A DNA stretch of 64,000 nucleotides, from contig NZ_RAQJ01000001.1 in assembly GCF_003610635.1 (NCBI RefSeq), positions 744,474 through 808,473 of the forward strand, written 5' to 3'. This DNA is from Ichthyenterobacterium magnum. Lineage in GTDB: Bacteria > Bacteroidota > Bacteroidia > Flavobacteriales > Flavobacteriaceae. Positions within the stretch are counted from its first letter, which is position 1, and each line of letters opens with the position of its first letter. The translations under genes and the position numbers were made by a program. Positions 8,621 to 16,501 of this stretch are shown here, one piece after another. A model generated the notes under the pieces. The model was not told where the DNA came from. It made no database searches and saw only the letters and a list, made by a program, of their open reading frames with translations.

Positions 8621-9931
8621 ATGAAAAAACTATTATTTTTAATTGCATTACTACCAACAGTATTATGTGCTCAACATAAAATTAATGGTATCTTTTCTCC
8701 TGCAAACGAATTTACATATGCCTTTTTATATCAATCTACACCAACAGGATCAGATTATATTAATAGAGGAAAATTAGAAGCTGATGGCAGTTTTAGTATT
8801 ACACTAGACTCTACAGCTACAGCTGGATTATATAAAATTGTGTACGCTTTGCCTCCAGAAGAAAATAACTTTGATTTTATTTATAATGGTAATGAAGATG
8901 TTTCATTAACGTTTAGCTTAGAAAAAGGTTTAGAGTTTACCGAGTCTAACGAAAACAAACTTTGGTCATCATATACTAAAAGCATGGAGCTAGTTAATAT
9001 GACTATTAGTAATTTTTACACCAAAGAAAACACTGATGAAAAAGGGTTTAACGATATTTTTAAAACCTTAAAAGATACACAAACAGCTTTTGAAGATGCT
9101 TCAAAAGGAACAATGGCTTCTACATTTATAAAAGCAAACAGACCTTATATTCCAGCATATTTTGAAGACATAACAACCTACTCTAGTAATCTAAAGAAAA
9201 ACTATCTTAAGCATATAGATTTTAGCAACCCATTATTACAGAGTTCAGATTTTTTAGTTGACCGTGTTTTAGCATACGTATTTGGTATTTCGGCAAATAC
9301 AGATATTGAAACTTATAAAAAAGATATAGATAATTTAGTTATTAGTATAGGCGATGGCAACTTTAAGATTAAAACCATCCTATTAGAACTAATTTGGAGG
9401 CGTTTTACACAACAAGAAAATGAAACTGTTGCAAATTATATGGCAGACAATTATTTATTACAATTAGCTGAGCAAACTGGATACTCAACTTTACTAGAAG
9501 ACCTAGTTGTTTATAAAAATAACGCTATAGGTATGAAAGCTCAGAACTTTGATTTAGCAATAACCAACAACGGAAAGACATCTACAACCAATCTACATGA
9601 CTTAGACATTGCAGATCAATATCTTGTTATTTTTTGGAGTAGTGCATGTGGCCATTGTTTAGACGAATTACCAAAGGTAAAAGACTTACTTGCTACAAAA
9701 CCCAATTTAAAAGTTATTGCTTTTGGGCTAGAAGATGAAGCAGCAAGCTGGCGAAAAGAGATTGCAAATTTCCCAGATTTTATACATGTGTTAGGTTTAC
9801 AGAAATGGGAAAACCCAGTTTCTAATCAATATGGCGTAAAATCAACACCATCTTATTTTTTATTAGACAAAAACAAAACAATTATAGCTAAGCCTTATGA
9901 TGCTGAAGCATTAAAACAAGTCTTAAAATAA
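8621..9931 (+). CDS. Exported TlpA-like thioredoxin-fold protein with DUF4369-like N-terminus
   Basis: 436 residues. An N-terminal signal peptide (about residues 1-17, ending VLCAQ) directs export; the Cys at -2 lacks a proper lipobox. The N-terminal ~110 residues (KINGIFSPANEFTYAFLYQ...) resemble the DUF4369 sandwich often fused to thioredoxins in Bacteroidota. The last ~135 residues form a TlpA/ResA-like domain with a CGHC active site at residues 343-346 and a cis-proline segment KSTPSYFLLD. The likely role is a periplasmic thiol-disulfide reductant, for example in protein folding or cytochrome maturation; the partner is unknown. It is monocistronic, ending at a strong hairpin. Confidence 0.85.
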   Translation: MKKLLFLIALLPTVLCAQHKINGIFSPANEFTYAFLYQSTPTGSDYINRGKLEADGSFSITLDSTATAGLYKIVYALPPEENNFDFIYNGNEDVSLTFSLEKGLEFTESNENKLWSSYTKSMELVNMTISNFYTKENTDEKGFNDIFKTLKDTQTAFEDASKGTMASTFIKANRPYIPAYFEDITTYSSNLKKNYLKHIDFSNPLLQSSDFLVDRVLAYVFGISANTDIETYKKDIDNLVISIGDGNFKIKTILLELIWRRFTQQENETVANYMADNYLLQLAEQTGYSTLLEDLVVYKNNAIGMKAQNFDLAITNNGKTSTTNLHDLDIADQYLVIFWSSACGHCLDELPKVKDLLATKPNLKVIAFGLEDEAASWRKEIANFPDFIHVLGLQKWENPVSNQYGVKSTPSYFLLDKNKTIIAKPYDAEALKQVLK

Positions 9932-9951
9932 TACATAAGTAAATACTAAAA

Positions 9952-9985
9952 AACAAAAAAGCCAACGCAATGCGTTGGCTTTTTA
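9952..9985. terminator. Bidirectional terminator
   Basis: GCCAACGC and GCGTTGGC form an 8-bp GC-rich stem around a 3-nt AAT loop, flanked by six A and five T. It serves the thioredoxin gene (+) and the convergent LysM gene (-). Confidence 0.9.
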
Positions 9986-10003
9986 AATTAGCTATTCTTA
10001 GAA

Positions 10004-10501
10004 TTAATCTAAAGCAGGTATACGTAAAACTTGACCTGGGTAAATTTTATCTGGATCTGTAAGCATTGGTTTGTTTGCTTCAAAAATTGTAGGATATGCC
10101 ATTGCATTTCCATAATAGTTTTTTGCAATTTTACCTAAAGTATCTCCACTTACTACTGTATGAAATTGTGCTTCTGGTTGAACGTGCTCAACTGTCATTT
10201 GATCATCTACTGTAGCAATACCATCTGTATTACCTATAACTAAAACTACTTTTTCTTTTGTAGCTTGGTCATATGCCATACCCGATACTCTTGCCATATC
10301 ATCATCAATAAATATATCTAAGTTTTTTACTTGTAATGCTAAATCGTTTATTGTTTGCTCTAAGTTTTTAGCAGCAGCTTCTTCTACTCTAAGTTCTGCA
10401 GCAGCAGCTTTTGCTTTTGCTTCAGCAGCTTCTTCTTCAGTTGTTTTTCCAATTCCAAAAACTTTTGCTCCTGCATTTTTAATAAATGAAAATAATCCCA
10501 T
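10004..10501 (-). CDS. BON-LysM protein (YgaU/Kbp-like)
   Basis: 165 residues. An Ala/Glu-rich helical segment (about 20-45) is followed by a BON domain (about 50-105, with VSGMAYDQATKEKVVLVIGNT and GIATVDDQM) and a C-terminal LysM domain (HTVVSGDTLGKIAKNYYGNAMAYPTIFEAN, about 112-162). This architecture is that of E. coli YgaU/Kbp, a cytoplasmic potassium-binding protein with BON and LysM domains. There is no signal peptide here either, so a cytoplasmic location is likely. Potassium binding is inferred from the architecture. Confidence 0.88.
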   Translation of the reverse strand: MGLFSFIKNAGAKVFGIGKTTEEEAAEAKAKAAAAELRVEEAAAKNLEQTINDLALQVKNLDIFIDDDMARVSGMAYDQATKEKVVLVIGNTDGIATVDDQMTVEHVQPEAQFHTVVSGDTLGKIAKNYYGNAMAYPTIFEANKPMLTDPDKIYPGQVLRIPALD

Positions 10502-10610
10502 GGTTATAAATATTTTTAAGGGTTAATAATTGTTTTATAAAGTTAATAATAACCTTACAATTTTTAGACACAACAAAAATTAAATTGTCACTTTAATTTA
10601 TAATAAAAAG

Positions 10611-10646
10611 AAAGCACTCATTTAAAATTAATTAAATGAGTGCTTT
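10611..10646 (-). terminator. Terminator of the lipoprotein gene
   Basis: A 14-bp perfect stem (AAAGCACTCATTTA with its complement at 10633-10646) around an 8-nt loop. On the minus strand it is followed by a T-rich run, immediately after the gene ending at 10671. Confidence 0.85.
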
Positions 10647-10670
10647 GGAAACTAAATAACCAACCAAAAT

Positions 10671-11618
10671 TTAGCTTCTTGTATTTGTTCTTGGGTTTTC
10701 TTTTTTCTTTGTTTTTTGCTTACGCTTTTTTAATTCTTTTTGACTTGACATTTTTCCTTCACCATTACTTCCTTGTCTTAAAAACTGTATATAACCTCTA
10801 CCTGTAAACTCATATATGGTTCCTGATGATGGGTGAAATAGTTTTATACGTTGGTCATTAATAACGCTCAACTCGAAATACTCATTGTCAAAGAAGTCAT
10901 AATCTAATGTTAATGTTTTTAAATACATATTACCTGTTATATCGCCAACACCATAAACACCTGTGTAATCCCAATAGATATTACTTGGCGAAGCAATGTT
11001 TATATCTTGTGAACTTCTAAACTCTGAGTCGTTACCGCCAGATAGAAACTGTAAATAGTTTTCTTCGTCAAATTCATTTAAAACACCCATTTCACTTGTA
11101 AATGTTTTTTCCCAAGCTTCATATTCTTGTAAGAAATAATGAATGTTATCATTAAACACATAATCATAATCAAAAGTGTTACGTTGGTAACCATTTAAAA
11201 AATATGATGTATCGTTATATGGATTATACAACTCTATTGTATTACTATCTATTTGATAGACATCAAACGTTTGGTAACCATCAATATCATGATATATATC
11301 TAAAATCATGTTAGACGTATTATAGGTTCCTACATCAATACCAAAACCGTTGCCTTGGCTTCCAAAGCCTACTAAATTATTATTTGCATACAACACACCG
11401 TTTCTAAACGATAGTGTAAATGCTATTTGTAAAAAAGGAGTCTCTCCAGAGCCTAATGTTTGATTTATATCTACGTACCAAAGCTCATGAGTATTCAATA
11501 ATTGATTTAATGAAATACCAGGTTCATGCGTATAATCATCTACTAATACTTCTGTATGACAAGAAGTGAATAATGTTGTTATTAAAACAAAGCCTAAGAG
11601 TATTTTTAAAGTCTTCAT
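10671..11618 (-). CDS. Uncharacterised lipoprotein
   Basis: 315 residues. Signal peptide with lipobox LFTSC (Cys20) indicates a lipoprotein. The body contains aromatic- and Asp/Asn-rich beta-strand segments (GIDVGTYN, DIYHDIDGYQTFDVYQI, TGNMYLKTLTLDYDFF) suggesting a beta-sandwich or lipocalin-like repeat; two or three strand blocks of similar pattern are visible. The C-terminus is strongly basic (Lys/Arg-rich from about residue 290). Similar lipoproteins sit beside gpsA/pheS in flavobacteria, as far as I recall, without known function. I do not recognise a catalytic motif. Confidence 0.75.
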   Translation of the reverse strand: MKTLKILLGFVLITTLFTSCHTEVLVDDYTHEPGISLNQLLNTHELWYVDINQTLGSGETPFLQIAFTLSFRNGVLYANNNLVGFGSQGNGFGIDVGTYNTSNMILDIYHDIDGYQTFDVYQIDSNTIELYNPYNDTSYFLNGYQRNTFDYDYVFNDNIHYFLQEYEAWEKTFTSEMGVLNEFDEENYLQFLSGGNDSEFRSSQDINIASPSNIYWDYTGVYGVGDITGNMYLKTLTLDYDFFDNEYFELSVINDQRIKLFHPSSGTIYEFTGRGYIQFLRQGSNGEGKMSSQKELKKRKQKTKKKENPRTNTRS

Positions 11619-11717
11619 AATCTAGCATTTTTAGGGTTATTATAAAATAGGTTTCAAAACACGTGCCAAAAACCTAATCCTTACTTTTATAATAATTATA
11701 AAGACTCAAATTTTATG

Positions 11718-11725
11718 TACTTTTG
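11718..11725 (+). promoter_or_regulatory. Candidate -7 box for gpsA
   Basis: TACTTTTG fits TAnnTTTG, 25 nt before the gpsA ATG. Confidence 0.5.
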
Positions 11726-11750
11726 ATGTACTAACACTTTATTCCTTTTT

Positions 11751-12752
11751 ATGAGTAACTCATTAAAATATGCTGTTTTTGGTTCTGGTAGTTGGGCAAC
11801 CGCAATTGTAAAAATGCTTTGTGAAAACGAAAACGAAATTGGTTGGTATATGCGAAGCATTTATACCAAAGAACACTTACTAAAGGAAAAACATAATCCT
11901 AGCTATCTAAGCTCTGTAGAGTTTCATTTAGAACAGCTAAAAATTAGTAACGATATTAATGACATAGCGAGCTGGGCAGATGTTCTAATTTTTGTTATTC
12001 CTTCGGCATTTATGCATTCTGAATTAAAAAAATTAACGGTCGATATTTCTAAAAAAACGATTGTTTCTGCTGTAAAAGGGATTATTCCTGAATCTGGTTT
12101 ATTGGTTGGCGAACATTTTCATGATATTTATAAAATACCTTTTGAAAACATTGGGGTTATTGCAGGACCATGTCATGCCGAAGAAGTTGCACTTGAACGC
12201 TTATCTTACCTTACAATTTCTTGTGTAGATGCAACTAAAGCGCAAGCTCTTGCAGATGCATTGTCAAGCAGATATATTAAAACAAAAATCAGTGACGATA
12301 TTATTGGTACTGAATATGCAGTAATGCTTAAAAACATTTATGCTATAGCAGCAGGTATTGCTCATGGTTTGGGTTATGGTGATAACTTTCAGAGCGTGTT
12401 AATGAGTAATGCTATTCGTGAAATGAAACGTTTTATAAAGAAGATGCATAAAATGAAACGTAATATTAATAACTCTGCTTATTTAGGTGATTTATTAGTA
12501 ACTGGCTATTCTGTGTTTTCTAGAAACAGAATGTTTGGTAATATGATTGGTAAAGGTTACACTGTTAAATCTGCTCAATTAGAAATGAGCATGATTGCAG
12601 AAGGTTATTACGCCACAAAAAGTGCACATTTACTAAACGAAAAGAATACTAAAAAAACAAAACTGCCAATTATAAATGCGGTTTATGGTATTTTATATGA
12701 AGGTAAAGACCCCAAAGTTACATTTAAGAAACTAACAGATAAATTAGATTAA
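11751..12752 (+). CDS. gpsA: NAD(P)-dependent glycerol-3-phosphate dehydrogenase
   Basis: A 333-residue enzyme reducing dihydroxyacetone phosphate to sn-glycerol-3-phosphate for phospholipid synthesis. The dinucleotide loop GSGSWATA begins near residue 11 (GxGxxA type). AVKGI (about 105), the GPCHAEEV block (about 142) and the catalytic-lysine region VMLKNIYAIAAGIAHGLGYGDN (about 190) are all present. Length is normal. It converges with the small gene of the pheS unit, with only 3 nt between the stop codons and no hairpin there. Confidence 0.95.
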   Translation: MSNSLKYAVFGSGSWATAIVKMLCENENEIGWYMRSIYTKEHLLKEKHNPSYLSSVEFHLEQLKISNDINDIASWADVLIFVIPSAFMHSELKKLTVDISKKTIVSAVKGIIPESGLLVGEHFHDIYKIPFENIGVIAGPCHAEEVALERLSYLTISCVDATKAQALADALSSRYIKTKISDDIIGTEYAVMLKNIYAIAAGIAHGLGYGDNFQSVLMSNAIREMKRFIKKMHKMKRNINNSAYLGDLLVTGYSVFSRNRMFGNMIGKGYTVKSAQLEMSMIAEGYYATKSAHLLNEKNTKKTKLPIINAVYGILYEGKDPKVTFKKLTDKLD

Positions 12753-12755
12753 AGT

Positions 12756-13151
12756 TTACTTAACCAAAATTCCTTTAGACTCCATTAAAGGAATTGGTTG
12801 CAACGCTTTTAAGTTAATCGTGTTTTTTCTGAATAGAAACGTTTTATCATACATGGTATTTCCTTCAAAAAAAGTAACCTTAAATTGATTGTTTAAAGCA
12901 AAAAGTTCTTCTTGCATCAGTTCAATCTTTGCATAGCTTTTGGCGGGAAGTTTATCTAGTTTTTTTCTAAAAACAGAAGTTGTTTTGTCTTTAGAATAGC
13001 CGTTGGTTACAATAAGTACAACATCTAAATCTACAGTCTTGTCATTAATAATATAAGCATTCCAATCTTGTGTTTTGTAGATGTCGTTATACTCATTTAC
13101 AACGGCAACATAAACGTCTTCAACTTTTGGAATTTGAATATCTTTTTTCAA
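12756..13151 (-). CDS. Conserved small protein downstream of pheS
   Basis: 131 residues, starting 2 nt after the pheS stop, so translationally coupled to it. No signal peptide and no membrane segment. The sequence alternates strands (VYVAVVNEYND, DLDVVLIVTNGYS, FKVTFFEG) and is rich in Lys and Asp. I do not recognise a family with a known role. The phrase DVVLIVTNGYSKDKTTS suggests a compact alpha/beta or beta-barrel protein. Its position suggests a role connected with phenylalanyl-tRNA synthetase or simply shared transcription. Confidence 0.75.
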   Translation of the reverse strand: MKKDIQIPKVEDVYVAVVNEYNDIYKTQDWNAYIINDKTVDLDVVLIVTNGYSKDKTTSVFRKKLDKLPAKSYAKIELMQEELFALNNQFKVTFFEGNTMYDKTFLFRKNTINLKALQPIPLMESKGILVK

Positions 13152-13153
13152 AA

Positions 13154-14173
13154 CTAAAGGGCAGACTTAAACTGTTCTAAAAAACGTACATCATTTTCAC
13201 TCAACAAACGAATATCACTTATTTGGTGTAACAACAATGCAATACGGTCAATTCCCATACCAAATGCAAATCCTGAATATTCTTTTGAGTCAATACCGCA
13301 GTTTTCTAATACATTAGGATCTACCATACCACAACCCATAATTTCTAACCAACCTGTTCCTTTGGTCATTTTATAATCGGTTTCAGTCTCTAATCCCCAA
13401 TAGACATCTACCTCAGCACTAGGTTCTGTAAACGGGAAGTATGATGGTCTTAAACGTATTTTAGATTTCCCAAAAAGCTCTGTTGTAAAATACTGTAAAG
13501 TCTGTTTTAAATCGGCAAAACTTACATCTTTATCAATATACAAGCCTTCTACCTGGTGAAAGAAACAATGTGATCGTGCAGAAATTGCTTCGTTTCTAAA
13601 CACACGTCCTGGAGAAATTGTACGTATTGGTGGTTTATTATTTTCCATATAACGCACTTGTACAGAACTTGTATGTGTACGTAATAAAATATCTGGATCT
13701 GTTTGAATGAAGAATGTATCTTGCATATCTCGAGCAGGATGATATTCTGGTAAGTTTAAGGCTGTAAAATTGTGCCAATCATCTTCAATCTCAGGACCTT
13801 CACTAACATTAAAACCTATACGTGAAAAGATATCTATAATTTGGTTTTTAACAATAGATATAGGATGACGAGCGCCTAGCTCAATTGGTTCTCCTGGTCT
13901 AGATAAATCGCCATAGATACCTTTTACTTCTTCCTTACTTTCTAATTCTTCTTTTAAAGCGTTTACTTTATCTTCAGCTGTTTTTTTAAGCTGATTTATA
14001 GTTTGCCCAAACTCTTTCTTTTGTTCATTTGCTACATTTTTAAACTCAGCAAAATAGTCGTTAAGTAATCCTTTTTTACCTAAATACTTGATACGAAATG
14101 CCTCAACCTCTTCTTTAGATTGTGCTTTAAATGCTTCGGCTTCAGCAATGAGTTCTTTAATCTTATCTATCAT
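13154..14173 (-). CDS. pheS: Phenylalanyl-tRNA synthetase alpha subunit
   Basis: A 339-residue class II synthetase subunit that charges tRNA-Phe together with PheT (not in the window). The N-terminal coiled coil (about residues 1-85) contacts tRNA. Class II motif 2 is seen as FRNEAISARSHCFFHQVEGLYID (about 185-210) and motif 3 as GFAFGMGIDRIALLLHQISDIR near the C-terminus. Length is usual. A TAAATTTG box lies 22 nt before the ATG. pheT is not adjacent, which is common in Bacteroidota. Confidence 0.96.
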   Translation of the reverse strand: MIDKIKELIAEAEAFKAQSKEEVEAFRIKYLGKKGLLNDYFAEFKNVANEQKKEFGQTINQLKKTAEDKVNALKEELESKEEVKGIYGDLSRPGEPIELGARHPISIVKNQIIDIFSRIGFNVSEGPEIEDDWHNFTALNLPEYHPARDMQDTFFIQTDPDILLRTHTSSVQVRYMENNKPPIRTISPGRVFRNEAISARSHCFFHQVEGLYIDKDVSFADLKQTLQYFTTELFGKSKIRLRPSYFPFTEPSAEVDVYWGLETETDYKMTKGTGWLEIMGCGMVDPNVLENCGIDSKEYSGFAFGMGIDRIALLLHQISDIRLLSENDVRFLEQFKSAL

Positions 14174-14195
14174 AATATCAATTCGAAAATGACTG

Positions 14196-14203
14196 CAAAT
14201 TTA
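14196..14203 (-). promoter_or_regulatory. Candidate -7 box for pheS
   Basis: Minus-strand TAAATTTG matches TAnnTTTG, 22 nt before the pheS ATG. I see no T-box or leader-peptide attenuator in the short upstream region. Confidence 0.5.
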
Positions 14204-14225
14204 GTGAAATTTGTGCATAAAAAAA

Positions 14226-14245
14226 CACCTTCTCAATAGAAGGTG
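14226..14245 (-). terminator. Terminator of the lipocalin-like lipoprotein gene
   Basis: CACCTTCT and AGAAGGTG form an 8-bp stem with a 4-nt loop. On the minus strand it is followed by a run of seven T, just after the gene ending at 14267. Confidence 0.88.
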
Positions 14246-14266
14246 CATAATTTAAAGTTTAAGAAA

Positions 14267-14689
14267 TTAATTTCTAATAAAAACTTCTCTATATATAATA
14301 ATCACTGGATCTGATGTACCTACTATCTCTGAATATTCAAAATAATGTGTATTGCCATCAAAAGTTATTTCTTGAGAAGTAGATTCCCCATCAAGTATAC
14401 TGGTGTAGATACCATTACCATCATTTGTCCATGTACCAGAAGCAGATTCTTCTAGCTCGCAAACACCTCCTATTATTTCATAATATTTATATGAAACTGT
14501 TCCGTTACTATTAAACACAAAAGTTTCTTGCATATCGCAAGCGGTTAGTGGTTCTTCTACACCATCAGCAAATGTTTTATAATAAGTCCACGTACCAATT
14601 AATGGATCTTGAGAACCAGAATCATCGTCACTGCTGCAAGACATTAAGACTAGTGCAAATACACTAAAAAGCAAAATTAATTTTTTCAC
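14267..14689 (-). CDS. Lipocalin-like lipoprotein
   Basis: 140 residues. The signal peptide ends in lipobox LMSC (Cys18), followed by an Asp/Ser-rich tether. The mature part begins with DPLIGTWTYYKTFADG, the GxW start of the lipocalin-like (Lipocalin_4/5 type) barrel, followed by TFVFNSNGTVSYKYYE, a beta-hairpin typical of these Bacteroidota lipoproteins. A membrane-anchored small barrel is likely; the ligand is unknown. The gene is monocistronic, with its own -7 box at 14718-14725 and a terminator. Confidence 0.8.
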   Translation of the reverse strand: MKKLILLFSVFALVLMSCSSDDDSGSQDPLIGTWTYYKTFADGVEEPLTACDMQETFVFNSNGTVSYKYYEIIGGVCELEESASGTWTNDGNGIYTSILDGESTSQEITFDGNTHYFEYSEIVGTSDPVIIIYREVFIRN

Positions 14690-14717
14690 GTTGTTTGGGT
14701 TTTTTATTAAATACTTT

Positions 14718-14725
14718 CAAATATA
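14718..14725 (-). promoter_or_regulatory. Candidate -7 box for the lipocalin-like gene
   Basis: Minus-strand TATATTTG matches TAnnTTTG, 28 nt before the ATG at 14689. Confidence 0.45.
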
Positions 14726-14736
14726 ACTTTTAATAA

Positions 14737-15093
14737 TTATGAAATAAATTCATTTTCAACAAAATAATTTACAATAGCATCTTTCATTAATACGCTTTGT
14801 TCACCAGCTTTAAGATGCGGCAATTCCTCTTTTACTTTATAATGAGGCCAACCATCTTCATCTACATAATCAAACTCATAAAACCCATAAGGTGTTAACA
14901 GCTTACAGATTGCAATATGCATAAGGTCTAGCTTATGATCTTTTTTATATTTTCGGTGCAATTGCCCTAATTCTTGTACTCCTATAAGATAGATGATGGC
15001 ATCTAAATCTAGTTTTTCGCCATCGGCAAATTGTGTAGATAGTTTCTCTACTACAAGTTCCCAGCGTTGTTTTAATTGTTCGTCTCTTGACAT
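14737..15093 (-). CDS. Conserved hypothetical protein
   Basis: 118 residues, cytoplasmic. Features: LDLDAIIYLIGVQELGQLHRKYKKDHKLDLMHIAICKLL, a helical segment with conserved-looking His/Asp residues, then YGFYEFDYVDEDGWPHYK. Small proteins of this type are frequent in Flavobacteriaceae without assigned role. No catalytic motif recognised. A possible -7 box lies 112 nt upstream (15206-15213), leaving an unusually long leader for this genome. Confidence 0.7.
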   Translation of the reverse strand: MSRDEQLKQRWELVVEKLSTQFADGEKLDLDAIIYLIGVQELGQLHRKYKKDHKLDLMHIAICKLLTPYGFYEFDYVDEDGWPHYKVKEELPHLKAGEQSVLMKDAIVNYFVENEFIS

Positions 15094-15205
15094 TAAACAG
15101 ATTATAAATTCATGAGTTCCCGATATAAATTTGGGATTAGTTCAACTAAAAATATTTAATGCGCAATAAATGCTTAAAAATATTAGTTTCACTAATTTAA
15201 AGACA

Positions 15206-15213
15206 CAAAGTTA
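15206..15213 (-). promoter_or_regulatory. Possible -7 box for the 118-residue protein gene
   Basis: Minus-strand TAACTTTG matches TAnnTTTG but lies 112 nt before the ATG at 15093. It is divergent from and 26 nt from the cvpA-type box. Confidence 0.3.
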
Positions 15214-15238
15214 CTAAACCTAAATGGTACTATTATTT

Positions 15239-15246
15239 TATATTTG
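15239..15246 (+). promoter_or_regulatory. Candidate -7 box for the CvpA-family gene
   Basis: TATATTTG matches TAnnTTTG, 17 nt before the ATG at 15264. Confidence 0.5.
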
Positions 15247-15263
15247 CTTAAATCTATATTTTT

Positions 15264-15782
15264 ATGAGTGTTATTGACATTGTTTTAGGTGCTTTATTAC
15301 TTTTTGGGCTAATAAGGGGTTTTATGAAAGGGCTTTTTGTTGAAGTCGCATCTCTTGTTGCTTTAATTGCTGGTGTTTATGGTGCCATACATTTTAGTGA
15401 TTTTGCTGCTTCTTTTTTTCAAGATAAAGTAGATTGGGATGAAAAATACATTAATATAGTTGCCTTTGCAATCACATTTGTCATCATTGTATTAGTAATA
15501 GGACTTGCTGGAAAAGCGTTAACTAAACTAGCCGATTTTGCTGCTCTAGGAATTTTAAACAAACTACTTGGTGGTGTTTTTGGAGTGCTTAAAATAGGGA
15601 TGATTTTAAGCATATTACTTATTGTTTTTGATAATATGAATAATACAATTCCCTTTGCAGATAAAGATGACCTTAACGATTCTATTTTATATCAACCTGT
15701 GAAATCTCTAGCTCCGATGGTTTTTCCTAGTATACTCAATAAAGGAAAAGAAGATACTACGACTGAAACACAAGAAAATTAA
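15264..15782 (+). CDS. CvpA family membrane protein
   Basis: 172 residues with four hydrophobic segments (about 5-20, 28-45, 62-85, 103-122) and a short polar tail. The start MSVIDIVLGALLLFGLIRGFMKGLFVEVASLVALIAGVYGA matches the CvpA/colicin V production family. In E. coli CvpA affects envelope integrity and colicin V export; in flavobacteria its role is not established. It is a single gene between two other transcription units and ends at a compound hairpin. Confidence 0.88.
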   Translation: MSVIDIVLGALLLFGLIRGFMKGLFVEVASLVALIAGVYGAIHFSDFAASFFQDKVDWDEKYINIVAFAITFVIIVLVIGLAGKALTKLADFAALGILNKLLGGVFGVLKIGMILSILLIVFDNMNNTIPFADKDDLNDSILYQPVKSLAPMVFPSILNKGKEDTTTETQEN

Positions 15783-15792
15783 GCATAAAAAA

Positions 15793-15837
15793 AAAGCCAC
15801 TTCACTCGACATGCTCAGCGGTCGAAAAAGTGGCTTT
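15793..15837. terminator. Bidirectional compound terminator carrying a dispersed-repeat motif
   Basis: The outer stem is 10 bp (AAAGCCACTT with AAGTGGCTTT), flanked by A- and T-rich runs. Inside it, TCGAC (15806-15810) pairs with GTCGA (15821-15825) around ATGCTCAGCG. The inner part, TCGACATGCTCAG, resembles the repeat found twice in mfd. It serves the cvpA-type gene and the convergent carbonic anhydrase operon. Confidence 0.8.
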
Positions 15838-15858
15838 AAATTTTAAAATTGAACTATA

Positions 15859-16488
15859 CTAAAGCATTTCTACTCGACCTGTAGATAGTTTATAAACACC
15901 ACCAACAATTTTAATTTCACCATTGTCTTCCATGTCTTTTAAAATAGAACTACGTTCTCTTATTCTATCTATTGTTAGTTGTACATTATACTCTACTGTT
16001 TTTGCTACATAATCTTTGTTAGCTGATGTTAATTCTCCATCAAACTCATCTGATGCTTTTTTTACAGCTGGTAAAATATTATCTAACATTGCAGTAATAT
16101 TACCTAGCTCTACACCATCACAAGCAGCTTTTACTGCGCCACAAGATTCATGACCTAAAACTAGCACTAGTTTACTTCCTGCTGCTTTACAAGAGTATTC
16201 TAAACTTCCTAAAATATCTACGTTCTCAAAATTTCCTGCAACTCTTGCTACAAAAATATCTCCAATAGCTTGATCTAAAACAGTTTCAACTGGAACTCTA
16301 GAATCTATACAAGATAAAACTACAGCTTTAGGGAATTGTCCTCCAATTGTTTGATTAACTAATGCCGAATTATCTACAGCTTGTGTATCATTATTTACAA
16401 ATCTGTCATTTCCTTCTAATAAGTCTTGTAAAACTCCTGCTGGTGTTAAACTACTTTGTACGTCTTTATTTATTGCTATATTTTTCAT
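15859..16488 (-). CDS. Beta-class carbonic anhydrase
   Basis: A 209-residue zinc enzyme interconverting CO2 and bicarbonate. The zinc ligands and catalytic dyad are visible: Cys60, Asp62 and Arg64 in SCIDSRVP, and His113 and Cys116 in GHESCGAVK. Length fits the bacterial beta class. No signal peptide, so cytoplasmic. It is the last gene of a four-gene unit, 13 nt after a SulP transporter gene. With two SulP carriers upstream, its likely job is to equilibrate imported bicarbonate with CO2, feeding carboxylases such as PEP or pyruvate carboxylase. Confidence 0.95.
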   Translation of the reverse strand: MKNIAINKDVQSSLTPAGVLQDLLEGNDRFVNNDTQAVDNSALVNQTIGGQFPKAVVLSCIDSRVPVETVLDQAIGDIFVARVAGNFENVDILGSLEYSCKAAGSKLVLVLGHESCGAVKAACDGVELGNITAMLDNILPAVKKASDEFDGELTSANKDYVAKTVEYNVQLTIDRIRERSSILKDMEDNGEIKIVGGVYKLSTGRVEML

Positions 16489-16501
16489 TATTTATTGTTT
16501 T

